Positions 22,516 through 32,819 of a stretch of 64,000 bases of DNA are shown piece after piece; position 1 is the first letter of the stretch, and every line of letters begins with the position of its first letter. Source of the stretch: Laccaria trichodermophora (Eukaryota; Basidiomycota; Agaricomycetes; Agaricales; Hydnangiaceae); the NCBI GenBank assembly GCA_018417955.1, contig JACTVC010000011.1, positions 184,262 to 248,261 on the forward strand, read 5' to 3'. Made by a program: the position numbers and the translations under genes. Below the pieces are notes generated by a model that was given only the letters and a program-made list of their open reading frames with translations, was not told where the DNA came from and did no database searches.

Positions 22516-24798
22516 TGTCTATCTTTCCCAATGCCAACCTCCACAGTCAAAACGCAGGCAAGGGACTTTTGTTCGTTCCTCACATCCTTTCCTTCCCCTC
22601 ATATGTTTACAATTCAACTTCATAAGATCGAGGCCGGGCTAAAGAATTTGTCGAGCTTCACGACCAAGTAGAGGCATGTTGTCTTCCACCCATATCACTC
22701 TGGGCGGCAGTATTCACAGCTACCACTCTTCAGACGAGTGTAACATTGCTCGACTCCCTGGAATCGTTCCTCTCTACATTTCAGAAGGATCTCACCGCCG
22801 TCGCTGGTCAAATTACTGAGTTGCAAAATCGGAGTAAGGATATTGACGGTAGGCTGAAGAGCAGACGGGTAAGTACTTTTAACGACCTTCTTGAATCATT
22901 CTACTCACCCTCGGCAGAAAATCGAGAAACCTCTTTCAAACCTTCTGTCCGACATCACTGTCTCTCCCTCACTTGCCACCCTAATTCTTGACTCAAATGT
23001 GGGAGAACCCTGGATCGAAGCTATAGACGAACTTGAGAGACGATTGAACTCGTCGAAGGCTAGGGCGCGCGTTAAGGCTGCGCGCGATCTTGGGGAGGTT
23101 ACTGAGGGTCTGAGAATCGTCGTACGCTTACTTTCATGGAGCCGAACGAAGTTCACCAACCCCTTGCTTGTTTTTAGGCTGCCACAAAAATACGAGCTTT
23201 CTTTCATACGCTTTTCCAGCCCATCAGAGGCAGCGTTACCACCAATATGCAGGTCATTCAGACGTCGATTCTTCTCAAATACCAGCCGCTCTTTGCATTC
23301 CTACAACGTCAAGCGCCTAACGTTGCGCATGAGCTCCAGCGTGCGTATGTGGGCGCGGCTCGCACATATTATGAGACAGGTTTTCGACGATATGTTCGAA
23401 GTCTGGGTTGGATCAAGGTAAATGCTGCCGTCCAAATTTATTTATTTACATGTTAATCGGTGTATAGGCTCGCTCTCTTGAAAAATTCGAAACAGTCGTT
23501 ACTAGTGAGAATGAAAAGGATATTTCGACCGACCATGGAAGACTACAGCATGCGAAGATTGATGGGCCGGGCGCGACACTGGCGTATATGGCAGACGACA
23601 AGGCTCATGTGAGTCCTTCGAATTGTCAAATACACTGACTCATGCATACAGTAGAAAGAGCCTGTCGAGGCGCTACTTCGATCTCTTCTTCTCGTATTCA
23701 TGGACAATGCAACTGCGGAATACACGTTTGTTTCTACGTTTTTTGCTGTGGAACCGTTATTCCCGCCCTCCCCTCATACGGCCGATTTGAACAATTCCGC
23801 GCTGACGCCGGCATCTCCGGACAGAGACACATTTACCGATTCAAGATCCAACTATGGGTCTGAGTATGGGGGTAAGCGACAATCCCTCACCCCTGGCTTG
23901 GGCGGCTTTGTTACACCAATGGTATCGACCAAGGAAGAGCAGGCTGACATGGACGCAATTTGGAAACAGGTAATGGACCCAGTCTTGGAGTATTGTCAAG
24001 TAAGTCCACGTACTTCTATTCTACGCCATGAACTCATAGCCGAAGGCATTTATCCGTTCCGTTCTGGAGCCCTTGCCACCAGCCACCCCCCTCCTGACTA
24101 TGATTCGACTGACTGAGGATGTGGGTACGGAAGTGCAAAAGCGTCGCTGCGCTCCAGCAGAGACCTTTATCTTCGGTTTACGATTGCAGATGTGGCCTGT
24201 CTTCCAGAAAGCCATGACAGAACACATTGAGGCCCTCAAAAAGTTGGCGGAAGGCACCAACTACGGATATTTCGGTCGAACCTCAACAACGACGGATGTT
24301 GTTATTGCAAAGGCGAGCTCCAAAAGCCCAAATCAATCGTTTGACTAACTGATGTCTTGGTAGATCTGCAAGCGATATGTCGTGTTCTTCAACTCTTTCG
24401 TGTTCTTGACAATTCACGAGGAGGAGACCATGATCTTCTCCAAGTAAGTATGGTAACTTGGGTACTTGTCTTGTTTAATATAATATTCTCCCCACAGTTT
24501 GCTTCGACTGCGACAAGAACTGGTGAAACTCATTACACGACACACCGACCGTATCAGCGATACGGTCGCGAAGGCCACAGCGCAATCAGCGATTTACGAA
24601 ATCCTTTTACAGGGCTTGAGTGTATGTTTTCTACAACATGGCTGTAATATTCATTGACTGAGTTCGGATGGTTTGTAGGAAGGCACGCAACACACAGCAC
24701 ATCTAAAATTACAGCAAGAGATTGCGTACTGGTCTTACTTGGGGGAGGAAGCGCGAAGGAAGGTCGTCTCGGCGGGTCAGTCGCGACAGAGGCGATAA
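22516..24798 (+). CDS. VPS52: VPS52/SAC2 subunit of the GARP/EARP tethering complex
   Basis: Tethers endosome-derived vesicles at the trans-Golgi with VPS51, 53 and 54. The strongest evidence is the chain RAKEFVELHDQVE, TLLDSLESFLSTFQKDLTAV, LQNRSKDIDGRLKSRR, AATKIRAFFHTLFQPIRGSV, TTNMQVIQTSILLKYQPLFA and YYETGFRRYVRSLGWIK, all family hallmarks. The C-terminal part includes ICKRYVVFFNSFVFLTIHEE and ends QSRQRR at the TAA 24796-24798. The 5' end is not settled: 22516 is the nearest upstream ATG (MSIFPNANLH), but I could not join it in frame. The join between HDQVE and TSVTLL seems to use a GC donor (22674) and the acceptor ending at 22733. Confidence 0.88.
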
Positions 24799-24894
24799 GT
24801 GATAGTACATCGATACTTATATACCCTCCAATTGAATACCATAGTACTCGCACTGTAAAAGTGACAGTCCGAATTAGGTTATCGCAGAGTCACA

Positions 24895-26076
24895 ATGGTA
24901 GTCGACAAACATTCCTGTCAGTTGAATCTACCTTCCAACATGGCCGTGCCCGGGCTTCCCACCGCCTCTCAAAATGCAAAGGCGCCAACAGTCCAGACGG
25001 TTCCAATACCACCTCTTGGTGTAGAGGAAGAAGGTAACCGTCCTCTTGTCTTCACCATCTGTGTCGTAGCTGAACTGAGACTAATAGAACACTCTTTACA
25101 GACCATATCATTCTCGCTCGCATAACGAACGACGAACGGCCCCTTCGTCGTGTGATCAAGAAGTTTCACAACTACATCTCCCTTTCCCATCCACCAATAG
25201 TCCCTGGTTCCAATGGATTCGCTACTGCCAGCTCTGTAGACGATGCACGAGAGGCTTTCCTCGTAGAACTAGCGACGTTCCAATTGTCTCTCAAAAAAAG
25301 TGCCATGATTTGTGAGGCGGAAGCCAGGCAGGTTGAGGAGTACCAGAGAGAACGGGAAAGAATTGGTGTGTGTCCACCTCCACTGAGGCCTCGTCCCTCC
25401 TACATCATTAATTTAATAGATCACGAACACGAAACGCTGAAAGGGCAGATAGAGGAGTTGAAGATTGCACTGGAGCATGCTCAAATGGCCAGACGGCGGA
25501 AAATAGAATACGACTCTGTAACGGAAAAGGTGAACACCATACCGAGTAGAGAAGAATTGGAACAGTAAGTTTGTTAAACGCTCTCTCCGATATAAACAGG
25601 TATTGACCAGTTGATGAAGAACTATACAATCTCTGGAGAACGACATGGCAGCCATTCGTACAGAGCATGAAACCCAAAACCGGACTCTACAAGGGCATAA
25701 ATCTGCGTTGGATGGGATCATTGCAGAACTATCATCACTACGATTCATGGGGAAAGAGCAAGCTACCACAGAATCCTTACCTGCAACTCCTGCACCAGAA
25801 GGCCTAGACGCAATCGTTACGGATGGTTTCGTTGAAGAGGTGGAGATTTCAAGCTCGGCCGCTAAGGTCGAAGAGAGTAGAGAGGGAGATGAGAAACAGT
25901 CTCTTGAGTCAGTGTCAGATCCAGCAACTGGGGAAGGGATCGTAGAGGACGACATTGAAATGGGAGAAGTGGAAGAGGACCCGCGGGAGAAAGGGAGAAA
26001 AAAGCTGAGGGAGGAACTGGAAGAGGGTGAGGCGAGTGATGCCAGCAGCGAACTATCCGAGCCGCCCGATGACTGA
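24895..26076 (+). CDS. THO7: THO complex subunit 7 (THOC7/Tho7)
   Basis: Component of the nuclear THO/TREX complex that couples transcription to mRNA export. The ATG at 24895 opens MVVDKHSCQLNLPSNMAVPG; a second Met 15 codons on is an alternative. Spliced exons give EEEDHIILARITNDERPLRR, VIKKFHNYISL, then a long coiled coil: EARQVEEYQRERERIDHEHE, LKGQIEELKIALEHAQMARR, RKIEYDSVTEKVNTIPSREE and LEQTIQSLENDM. The EYD..A..I...PSR pattern is typical of THOC7. The last 90 residues are very acidic and end SSELSEPPDD. It follows VPS52 on the same strand at 96 bp and converges on tRNase Z. Confidence 0.86.
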
Positions 26077-26133
26077 GAACAAGGTCTATACTGGTCCGTA
26101 TTACATCCCGTTTTTTAATTACCTATCTAGCTT

Positions 26134-27402
26134 TCAATCATTGAATACGACATCGACACTCATAAAATCTTTGGCGCATGTCACGCTGCTGCCAAACTCT
26201 TTGGCTGCAAGTTCCGCGATCGTGTCCATTATTTTATTGGTCTCCTCTGTTTCATCCCCAGGGTATCTTGCAGAAAAATGGTTTAGAACCAGTTTTCGTG
26301 CCCGAATGCGTTTGGCGAAGGCGCCAGCCATCTGAGGTGTCGAGTGTCCTCTCGACTTTGCTCGTTCTTCGACCGATGCATATGTATCTATTTCCTTCGT
26401 GTTTGGATCAATCCCAGGTAGATGAGTATTAGTTGCTTCGTGAATAAGCAAGTCCGCATCCTCGGCAAGGGGTATGATGGGAGATGGATCGTATGTATCA
26501 CCCAAGATGACAACTTTTCTTCCTTTTCTTCGTGGTGGTCCGTGTAAGATTGTACCGTCTCCAAGCTGGACACTTTCGCCTTGCTGAAGCTGACGCATCA
26601 CAGAAATGGGCGTGTTGGTGCGTTTGATGTCAGGAATGTATTTCTTCGGATCGATCTTCCCAGGTATTGGAGCCTCTGTCACCACAAAGCCAACACAAGA
26701 AACAGAATGCTTGATGGGCGCTGCAGATACTGAGATCGTGCTGTCCGTAAAGATATTCCTCCAGCAGCCATCAACCTGGGGAATGTCTTGGCCGTGAGGG
26801 GATTCTGCGTTCCCGAGTGGAAAGACTTCCTCCTCTTGTGGATCTGACGGGAAACGCATCTCATGTACAACGTAGGGCTTTCCAAGGAGGCTGTGGGTAT
26901 ACTTGAGACCGCTACGTACATACGCGCGAGTCCCAGCAGGTCCATAAATTTCCAATGGCTGATACACCAGTCAGTAGGGTTGCCAAAGAATGATTGAAAA
27001 GGCGAACCGGGATAGTCGTATCTGCTTGGACTCTGGAGTCCTCGGCTCCGTCCGCGGCGCCTCCTGCGCCGTTTAAGCAGCTTGCAAGCAATGGAATCAA
27101 TCCAAAAATGTGATCGCCTAAGTGGTTAGGGGGGTGAGCTGAATACTTACGATCGCGTCCTTCGATATTTTACCATGCGTGTGTGTGACGAATATCTTCT
27201 CGATCTTGCCCATTTTTACGTTGCTCTTTTGTATCTGGTGCTGGGTGGCTTCGCCACAGTCGAATAACCATACATCCCCACCAACCCGGAGGGCAAGGGC
27301 TGAGTGATTTCTGGTGGAAGAAGGTTGAGCAGAGGCCGTTCCAAGAAAGGTTACACTTAGGGAGCCGATGGGAGACTGTCGAGATGTACTTGAGGAAGAC
27401 AT
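26134..27402 (-). CDS. Short-form tRNase Z (ELAC1-type ribonuclease Z)
   Basis: Zinc-dependent endonuclease that removes the 3' trailer from precursor tRNAs. The ATG at 27402 gives MSSSSTSRQSPIGSLSVTFL. The metallo-beta-lactamase core follows: FLGTASAQPSSTRNHSALAL, WLFDCGEATQHQIQ, and the HxHxDH motif formed across an intron (FVTHTHG joined to DHIFGL). Later come the exosite-like GPAGTRAYVRSGLKYTHSLL, KVVILGDTYD, LLIHEATNTHL, SRGHSTPQMAG, and LVLNHFSARYPGDE before the end VVFND at 26134. All metal-binding positions expected for the family appear. At about 340 residues it is the short form rather than the duplicated TRZ1/ELAC2 long form. No mitochondrial targeting signal is obvious. Confidence 0.9.
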
Positions 27403-27475
27403 GGTTCTGCGCCAACCAAAAAGGTAAGCAATCTGAATGAGTCGACGGTAACAAGTCATATACAAATGCGGTGAT

Positions 27476-27480
27476 AAAAA
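27476..27480 (-). terminator. RNA polymerase III terminator
   Basis: Five T residues on the minus strand directly follow the tRNA-His 3' end by one base, the usual signal for polymerase III termination. Confidence 0.75.
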
Positions 27481-27481
27481 G

Positions 27482-27580
27482 TGTCGGTAGCTGGAATCGA
27501 ACCAGCGGCTCTTCGGAGTTTGAAAGGTTGTATACATTCTTTTCCACAACGAAGTGATTTAACCCCTAATCGATACCGAC
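27482..27580 (-). tRNA. tRNA-His (anticodon GTG) with a 27-base intron
   Basis: Reading the minus strand from 27580: a 7-bp acceptor stem GTCGGTA/TACCGAC, D arm GATT AGGGGTTA AATC, anticodon stem CTTCG/CGAAG and T arm GCTGG TTCGATT CCAGC, with discriminator A at 27482. The anticodon loop is TTGTGG-intron-C. The intron, 27543-27517, sits after position 37, the standard nuclear location, and leaves GTG (27547-27545) as anticodon, matching the yeast His loop TTGTGGC. The base before the 5' end is G, so a G(-1) is also present in the DNA. Box B is GGTTCGATTCC. The gene lies between PEX14 and tRNase Z on the same strand. Confidence 0.93.
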
Positions 27581-27665
27581 CTCTCAACATTTCAAAATCA
27601 TCCTCTTATGTCAATCAATTGTGGAAGCCAGATTCTCTAATTACATCACTTGATTACTATACCAC

Positions 27666-29054
27666 TCATGCTATATTTTGCGACGTAGGTTTGGGAATAG
27701 ATGGCATGAACGACCGCCTATCCTAAAATGAGTTTTATGGAACTGCATAGAGGGGTCTGCAACGTACCTGTTAAGTACTAAGCCTTTGAGTGCACGAATC
27801 TCTCTTCTAAGGTCCTCTTCCGCAGGGCTCAAATTCCCACTATTGTGGAGACCCATACCTGGTGGTGGACGATACGGAAGATATACTTGAGTGCTGAGGT
27901 ATCCTGTCAAGTCAGAAACAGACTCGAGGGTGTGCTGGAACGCGCTCGTTCGCAACTTGACGCCTCGGGGTAGGGAGGATGCCAATCCGTCAAGAGATTT
28001 GAGGAGAGGGGACGGGTCTGTGGGTTTCGGGGGCGTGTACGTCCACCGAATCGTTGCTTCGACACCCTCGTTCTCCTGCGGGGAAACTGAGCGTGACGAT
28101 TGAACAGGAATTCTGCTAAATAGCGGGCAAGTGGAGAGACTTTCCCAGAGTTCCCGCTGCTTCGACATAAGACAAGGAGCAGAATGGTTGGTGTGATCCC
28201 ACGCACCTCGAACCCTAGACTTTCTTCAGCGAACAAGTGAGGAATCTGTTCCTGTAGATATCGGAAAATTGCCTCTGTCGTCGTTTCGTCAATCCTTCCG
28301 TCCTTTCCATTATTCAAGTCTTCAATAGCACAACGTAAAAGAGTCACAGAGGGAATGTCTCTGAAACTAGGACTTTTTTCTCCCATTGTTGCCAAGACTT
28401 CGGTGACTGAGTGACATGCAGCAAGGCTTGCCGGTTCCCGGTATAGTGAAAGCCGAGGCAGGACGGACAAGGACTCGGATTGGGTTTCCTTCAGACGAGC
28501 GAGGGATGTTGTCAGATTTCTAAGTAGCGAAAGATGATGTGCCTTGAGAGATTGCCGAGCCATGAAGGATTGTGTGATACGAGGTAGTAGGAAGCGCTAT
28601 AAGATTTTGCGTATGAGCCAGACGTGAGCGTTATTCTGCCAAAATGGACGGACGCAGTAGATGAAGATGAGCGCAGCGGAGCCTCCCGCTAACCAGGAGA
28701 AGAGGCGGTAGATGCCAAGCAAGAGATTAGGCAAATTAGACGGAGGGGGCTGCGGGTATGTTCGAGGAGGAATCATGGGTGCTTGTTGGGGCTGCGGCAG
28801 CACATTAGTTTGAGCACTTACAGGGTTTATAGACATACAAGTTCGCGCAAAAGAACATCTATTTCAGAGTCCGTCAAGCCCTTCTCAGCAAGAAATTTAT
28901 GCTTCGAAGTGACATCCTCATGTTGTATTTGAGGGGAATGAAGGAAAGTACGAGCTCTGTACATCAACTCTTCTCGAGAAGTTAAAGATGGGGAGCTCGG
29001 CGTCGTCTCGGGAGGTTCTGTCGAGCTTTCTTTGGGAGAGTCTGCGTCTGACAT
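27666..29054 (-). CDS. PEX14: Peroxin 14 (peroxisomal membrane docking protein)
   Basis: Part of the docking and translocation complex that receives cargo-loaded PEX5. The ATG at 29054 gives MSDADSPKESSTEPPE. The conserved N-terminal three-helix domain follows: SREELMYRARTFLHSP, SKHKFLAEKGLTDSEIDVLL. A Pro-rich linker leads to a hydrophobic helix, LFSWLAGGSAALIFIYC. An intron with donor GTCCGT removes an in-frame TAG and joins to RFLLPRITQSFMARQSLKAH, a coiled-coil region. The 3' end is also spliced: LNR joins to RSFMPSIPKPTSQNIA with TGA at 27668-27666, and LNRRSFM is a family-like ending. Three separate-looking frames here are therefore one gene. Confidence 0.85.
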
Positions 29055-29137
29055 GAGGATGGTGAAGTCGAAGAGGTAAAGTTATTGGACAAAGTCTTGG
29101 GTAAAGTCACTTTGAATTAATTACTCATCTTGTTTTC

Positions 29138-30127
29138 ATGGATCCTCTAGAGCAATCCCAAGTAACAAGACGCCTTCTCTCTGTGAAAAACATTATCCTT
29201 GTGCTCTCTGGCAAAGGTGGTGTTGGTAAATCATCCGTTACAACACAGCTCGCGCTAAGCCTCTACGATTCATCTCCAACCACGAGAGTGGGCGTCCTAG
29301 ATGTCGATCTAACAGGGCCCTCCATACCCCGCATGCTGGGAGTCAATGACCATGGAGTACACCAAAGCACCTCAGGATGGGTCCCTGTCTACGCTGATGG
29401 TGCCACCACCAGACTTGCATCTATGAGCGTTGGCTTTCTCTTAAAAAACAAAGGCGACTCTGTTGTGTGGAGAGGGCCCAAAAAGAACGGCATGATCAGG
29501 CAGTTCCTCAGCGATGTCCGCTGGGGAGACCTCGATTATCTCATTATCGACACTCCCCCAGGTTCGTCAATCGCTTGCTTTCTACGTCCCCCCAATTGAT
29601 GGATTTCTAGGTACTTCTGACGAACATTTGTCCCTCATGGAACATCTAGCTGGACTACATTCACGGTTATCTGCAGTAGTCGTGACAACACCGCAAGCAG
29701 TTGCCCTCATGGACGCAATCAAATGTGTTTCCTTCACCCGTGCAGTCAATCTCCCTGTGCTTGGCCTAATTGAAAACATGAGCGGATACGTCTGCCCTTG
29801 CTGTGGAGAAATAAGCAACGTCTTTTCGGTTGGAGGGGGAGAAGAAATGGCTCGTAAAGAGAATCTTCGATTCCTTGGAAGCCTGCCCGTCGATACAGAG
29901 CTTGTTGGTCTGTTAGATGCTGAGAGTGACGTCCCCGACGTAATGAGTGACAATCAGGAGTCATTTCCCCTCTTGAGACGGTACAATGCGACCCCATCCG
30001 CAAAGATATTCAAGGGGATCGTAAAAAACATATTGGACGCACTCGCAAACGCGACAGGTAAGTTTTTCTTTGCTTTATGCAATCACCACGACTCACTGAC
30101 CGTTTTAAATAAGAAGCGGGATTGTGA
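29138..30127 (+). CDS. CFD1: Cytosolic Fe-S cluster assembly factor CFD1 (NUBP2-type P-loop ATPase)
   Basis: Scaffold NTPase which with NBP35 builds Fe4S4 clusters for cytosolic and nuclear proteins. It begins [20 protein letters not shown] and lacks the N-terminal four-cysteine region of NBP35, so CFD1 is the better call. Motifs: deviant Walker [68 protein letters not shown] across intron 1, and the C-terminal cluster-binding [10 protein letters not shown] final intron after NAT ends at 30113 and gives a short last exon EAGL with TGA at 30125-30127; without it the frame runs on to 30281 through non-conserved sequence. Confidence 0.92.
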
Positions 30128-30319
30128 TGCATGTAAATCGACAGAAAATTTGGTGTTCTCCCGCTCAACATATGAATCTGGAGTACTTCACACATTAAGC
30201 GGCAATAGGACGTGTAAATCAGTGGTAGACCACTGTTTAGTAGGGACTTTCACGTCTTTATTGTATTCACAGGGATCATAATATTGAGTGATGTATATGG
30301 ATAGTCAGGGGTATTTAGC

Positions 30320-32538
30320 TCAAAACATATTCGCCAATTTGCTAGCTGCCTCACGTGGATCTAATCTTGGTCTTGTGGGTTGCACTCGCACAGAACTTGC
30401 CATCTGGTGTGGCTTGATTTGAGCCAAAGGATCAGTTTCCTGATGAAGAGTTGGGTGACTGTTAAGGCCTCTCGGCACCGAATCATGCAATGGTGAAGGC
30501 ACAGACTGCCCGTTGTAGGCATCGCTTCGAAGAGGATCGAGCTGCGGCCTCGAAGGTGAACCTGAGATGCCTGCATTTGACGATGATGCCAGGGAAGAGG
30601 ATGCAAGCGTCGAAAACGTGGGCTTGATGAACATTGACTTTGTACCATCAACAAACCGACCTCCTAGTGGTGGCTCGACCACAGCTGACTTGGAGGATGG
30701 AAATTGGCTAGATGTTGGGGTCGATGGGCCAGCACCTGGGGATTGAGGTGGGAGACCCCCGAAGTGTGATAGCTGGGGAGTGAATGGCTGATCAGAAGAC
30801 GCCGGTAATGGCTGGTTTTTCTGATATGCGACCTGCGGCGAAGGCAGGTGGGGCGTAAAGCCCTGTGAGGACGGTGCAGCGGTATGCGGTGGTGTCCGAA
30901 GATGAGGTTGATGTCGATGAAATCCGTTTACCAAGGGTGCAGATGGAGCAGGTTGAGAAGCAGGATGGTCCGAAAAGTCTTCGAGAGGTGGAACGATGGA
31001 GGGCTTGGGCACCGCGTCTACAGCAAGAACGTTTTTCTTTGCGGCATTGCTAATATCTCCTCTAAGGGATTCCAACTCGCGAAGCAACTGCCTCTCGTAC
31101 ATGATCGATGACCGAGTATGTTCGATCAATGCTGTCGTAATATCGTCGTTAGCGTATCGATTATGTATTTGAAGCGCTTGATGCAAATTCTGAGAGATTC
31201 CCTCCGCGCGTTTTGCGAGGACCTGTTCATACTTATTGGCCTGCCAGAATGATACTTGAGGGGGAAAATGGACAGAAAATATAAACGAACAGACCTCTTC
31301 CATGTCTTCCAGTGCTTCGTCCACCCGGTCAGGTCGGATATTAGAGCTGGCCTTCAAGCGTTCAATTTGTCTTCTCTTAGAGATAGTTGTCTTCACGGCC
31401 GCCTGATACTCTTCGAGAACACCTGTCCGCATTTGTAACGTTTCCTTGGCAGAACGGGCATTCATTCCCTGGTAACCGAGAGAGTCACCAAGGATGACGC
31501 ATTCACTAATGGATTGAGCGTGATCCAAATCTGCAAGACTATGCCATGCCCGGCCAATTTTGCGCAAAGCGTTCCCGAGCGGAGGGTGAGCTTCAGTTGT
31601 AGCAACATTGATGAGTTTATTTCCCATTTCAGCGTGGGCAGTAGCCAATGCTGAAGAGTCACTAATGAGACATTATAACGAGAAGCGTTGGAAGGCGGCC
31701 TTACTTTTTCGTGTTAGCGCTAGCTTGTCAACAGCTTTAGCTGTTTCGAAGAACTGACCCTCTAACTTTGTCAGCTCAAACCGCGCCCGTTGGAGTTCTT
31801 CATCTTCATCAGGAACTCCACGGCGCATGAGACCAAAGCTTGATGTGCTTTTCTTTCGGGTACGAGGGGTAGGTTGATAACCAAAGTCACTCTCAATGAA
31901 CGAGCGAAGATCTTCGTCTTGAATGAGGATAGGATCTTCGGATACTCTAGTGATCCATCGTTGCAGCATAATCTTTACCAGTCTATCATCTTCCTCGTCT
32001 GTTGGAGCGGAGGTCTGGGCCAATGGTAGGGCTGGAATTATGGTCTGTGGATTGCTATGCACAAGAGTCTCGTAGAATTGTTGGAATTCAAGATATGAGC
32101 GCGACACGTTGCGGTACGTAGTTCCAGTGAAGTTGGATAAATTGGTCTATCAGTATTTTAATGGGATATCGACGACATGAGACACTAAATATGAGATACC
32201 TGAGCATCTAGCTTGACTAGAATGTCCCTCCGGTTCCTGTCCAACCCAGTAATCCTCACGCGAAGATAGGGTCTTGGCTTCTCGTAGTTCATCCCATTAG
32301 ATCCGACAAGCTCTCGCGGAGATATAAGACCTGCTTCCGGTTGACCGTATATCTGCGGTTCCTTTCCGTACAGACCAGGGGAAGGACCCACGTCAGGAGT
32401 TTTGGGACGTGGGGATACTGCCCGTCGGAGATTGGGAATTGGAGAACCAGGAGGATGGGGAGTAGAGGGCCAAGGAAGGGTATCAGCGACGTCCTGGCCA
32501 CCAAAGGCAGCAGCAGTGGAACTGAGAGGATCAAACAT
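30320..32538 (-). CDS. VPS17: VPS17-type sorting nexin (PX-BAR), retromer subunit
   Basis: Membrane-bending retromer subunit that pairs with VPS5 for endosome-to-Golgi recycling. The ATG at 32538 gives MFDPLSSTAAAFGGQD after which a Pro-rich N-terminus leads into the PX domain: PYLRVRITGLDRNRRDILVK, VSRSYLEFQQFYETLVHSNP, QTIIPALPLAQTSAPTDEED and LRSFIESDFGYQPTPRTRKK. A BAR-like helical region follows (FELTKLEGQFFETAKAVDKL, NKLINVATTEAHPP, IGRAWHSLADLDHAQS). The C-terminal 170 residues are Pro/Ser-rich and end EAASKLANMF at 30320. The frames overlap through introns near 31670, 31290 and 32150. Confidence 0.88.
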
Positions 32539-32819
32539 AACAGTCACTTTTTCGGTTCAAGAGATGGCACCAAAGGAATACCGAGGTTTATGTAATGCCA
32601 TCACAATCCTACTCGAAAGGAATGAATGATAATATGATATACGACTGGTGTATGATACTAAAGAGTGTCCGAGGGTATAGATAAAACAAGTTCGTAAAAG
32701 TTCGTGCAAGGAACTGCGGAGGAAACGAGTTTCGTCACAGAGGGCAGTTGGGAATTTTCAAGTCTTTTAGGGTTCGGCTGGACAACATATAAGTACACAT
32801 GCTTTTCATGAAATTCCAC
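32539..32819. other. Spacer upstream of VPS17
   Basis: Promoter of VPS17 and 3' flank of the GH17 gene. I see no RNA gene or repeat. Confidence 0.5.

Noticed and set aside
27907..28836. Three separate small genes between tRNA-His and CFD1
   Set aside because: Splicing joins them into one PEX14 gene; the TAG between two of them lies at an intron acceptor.
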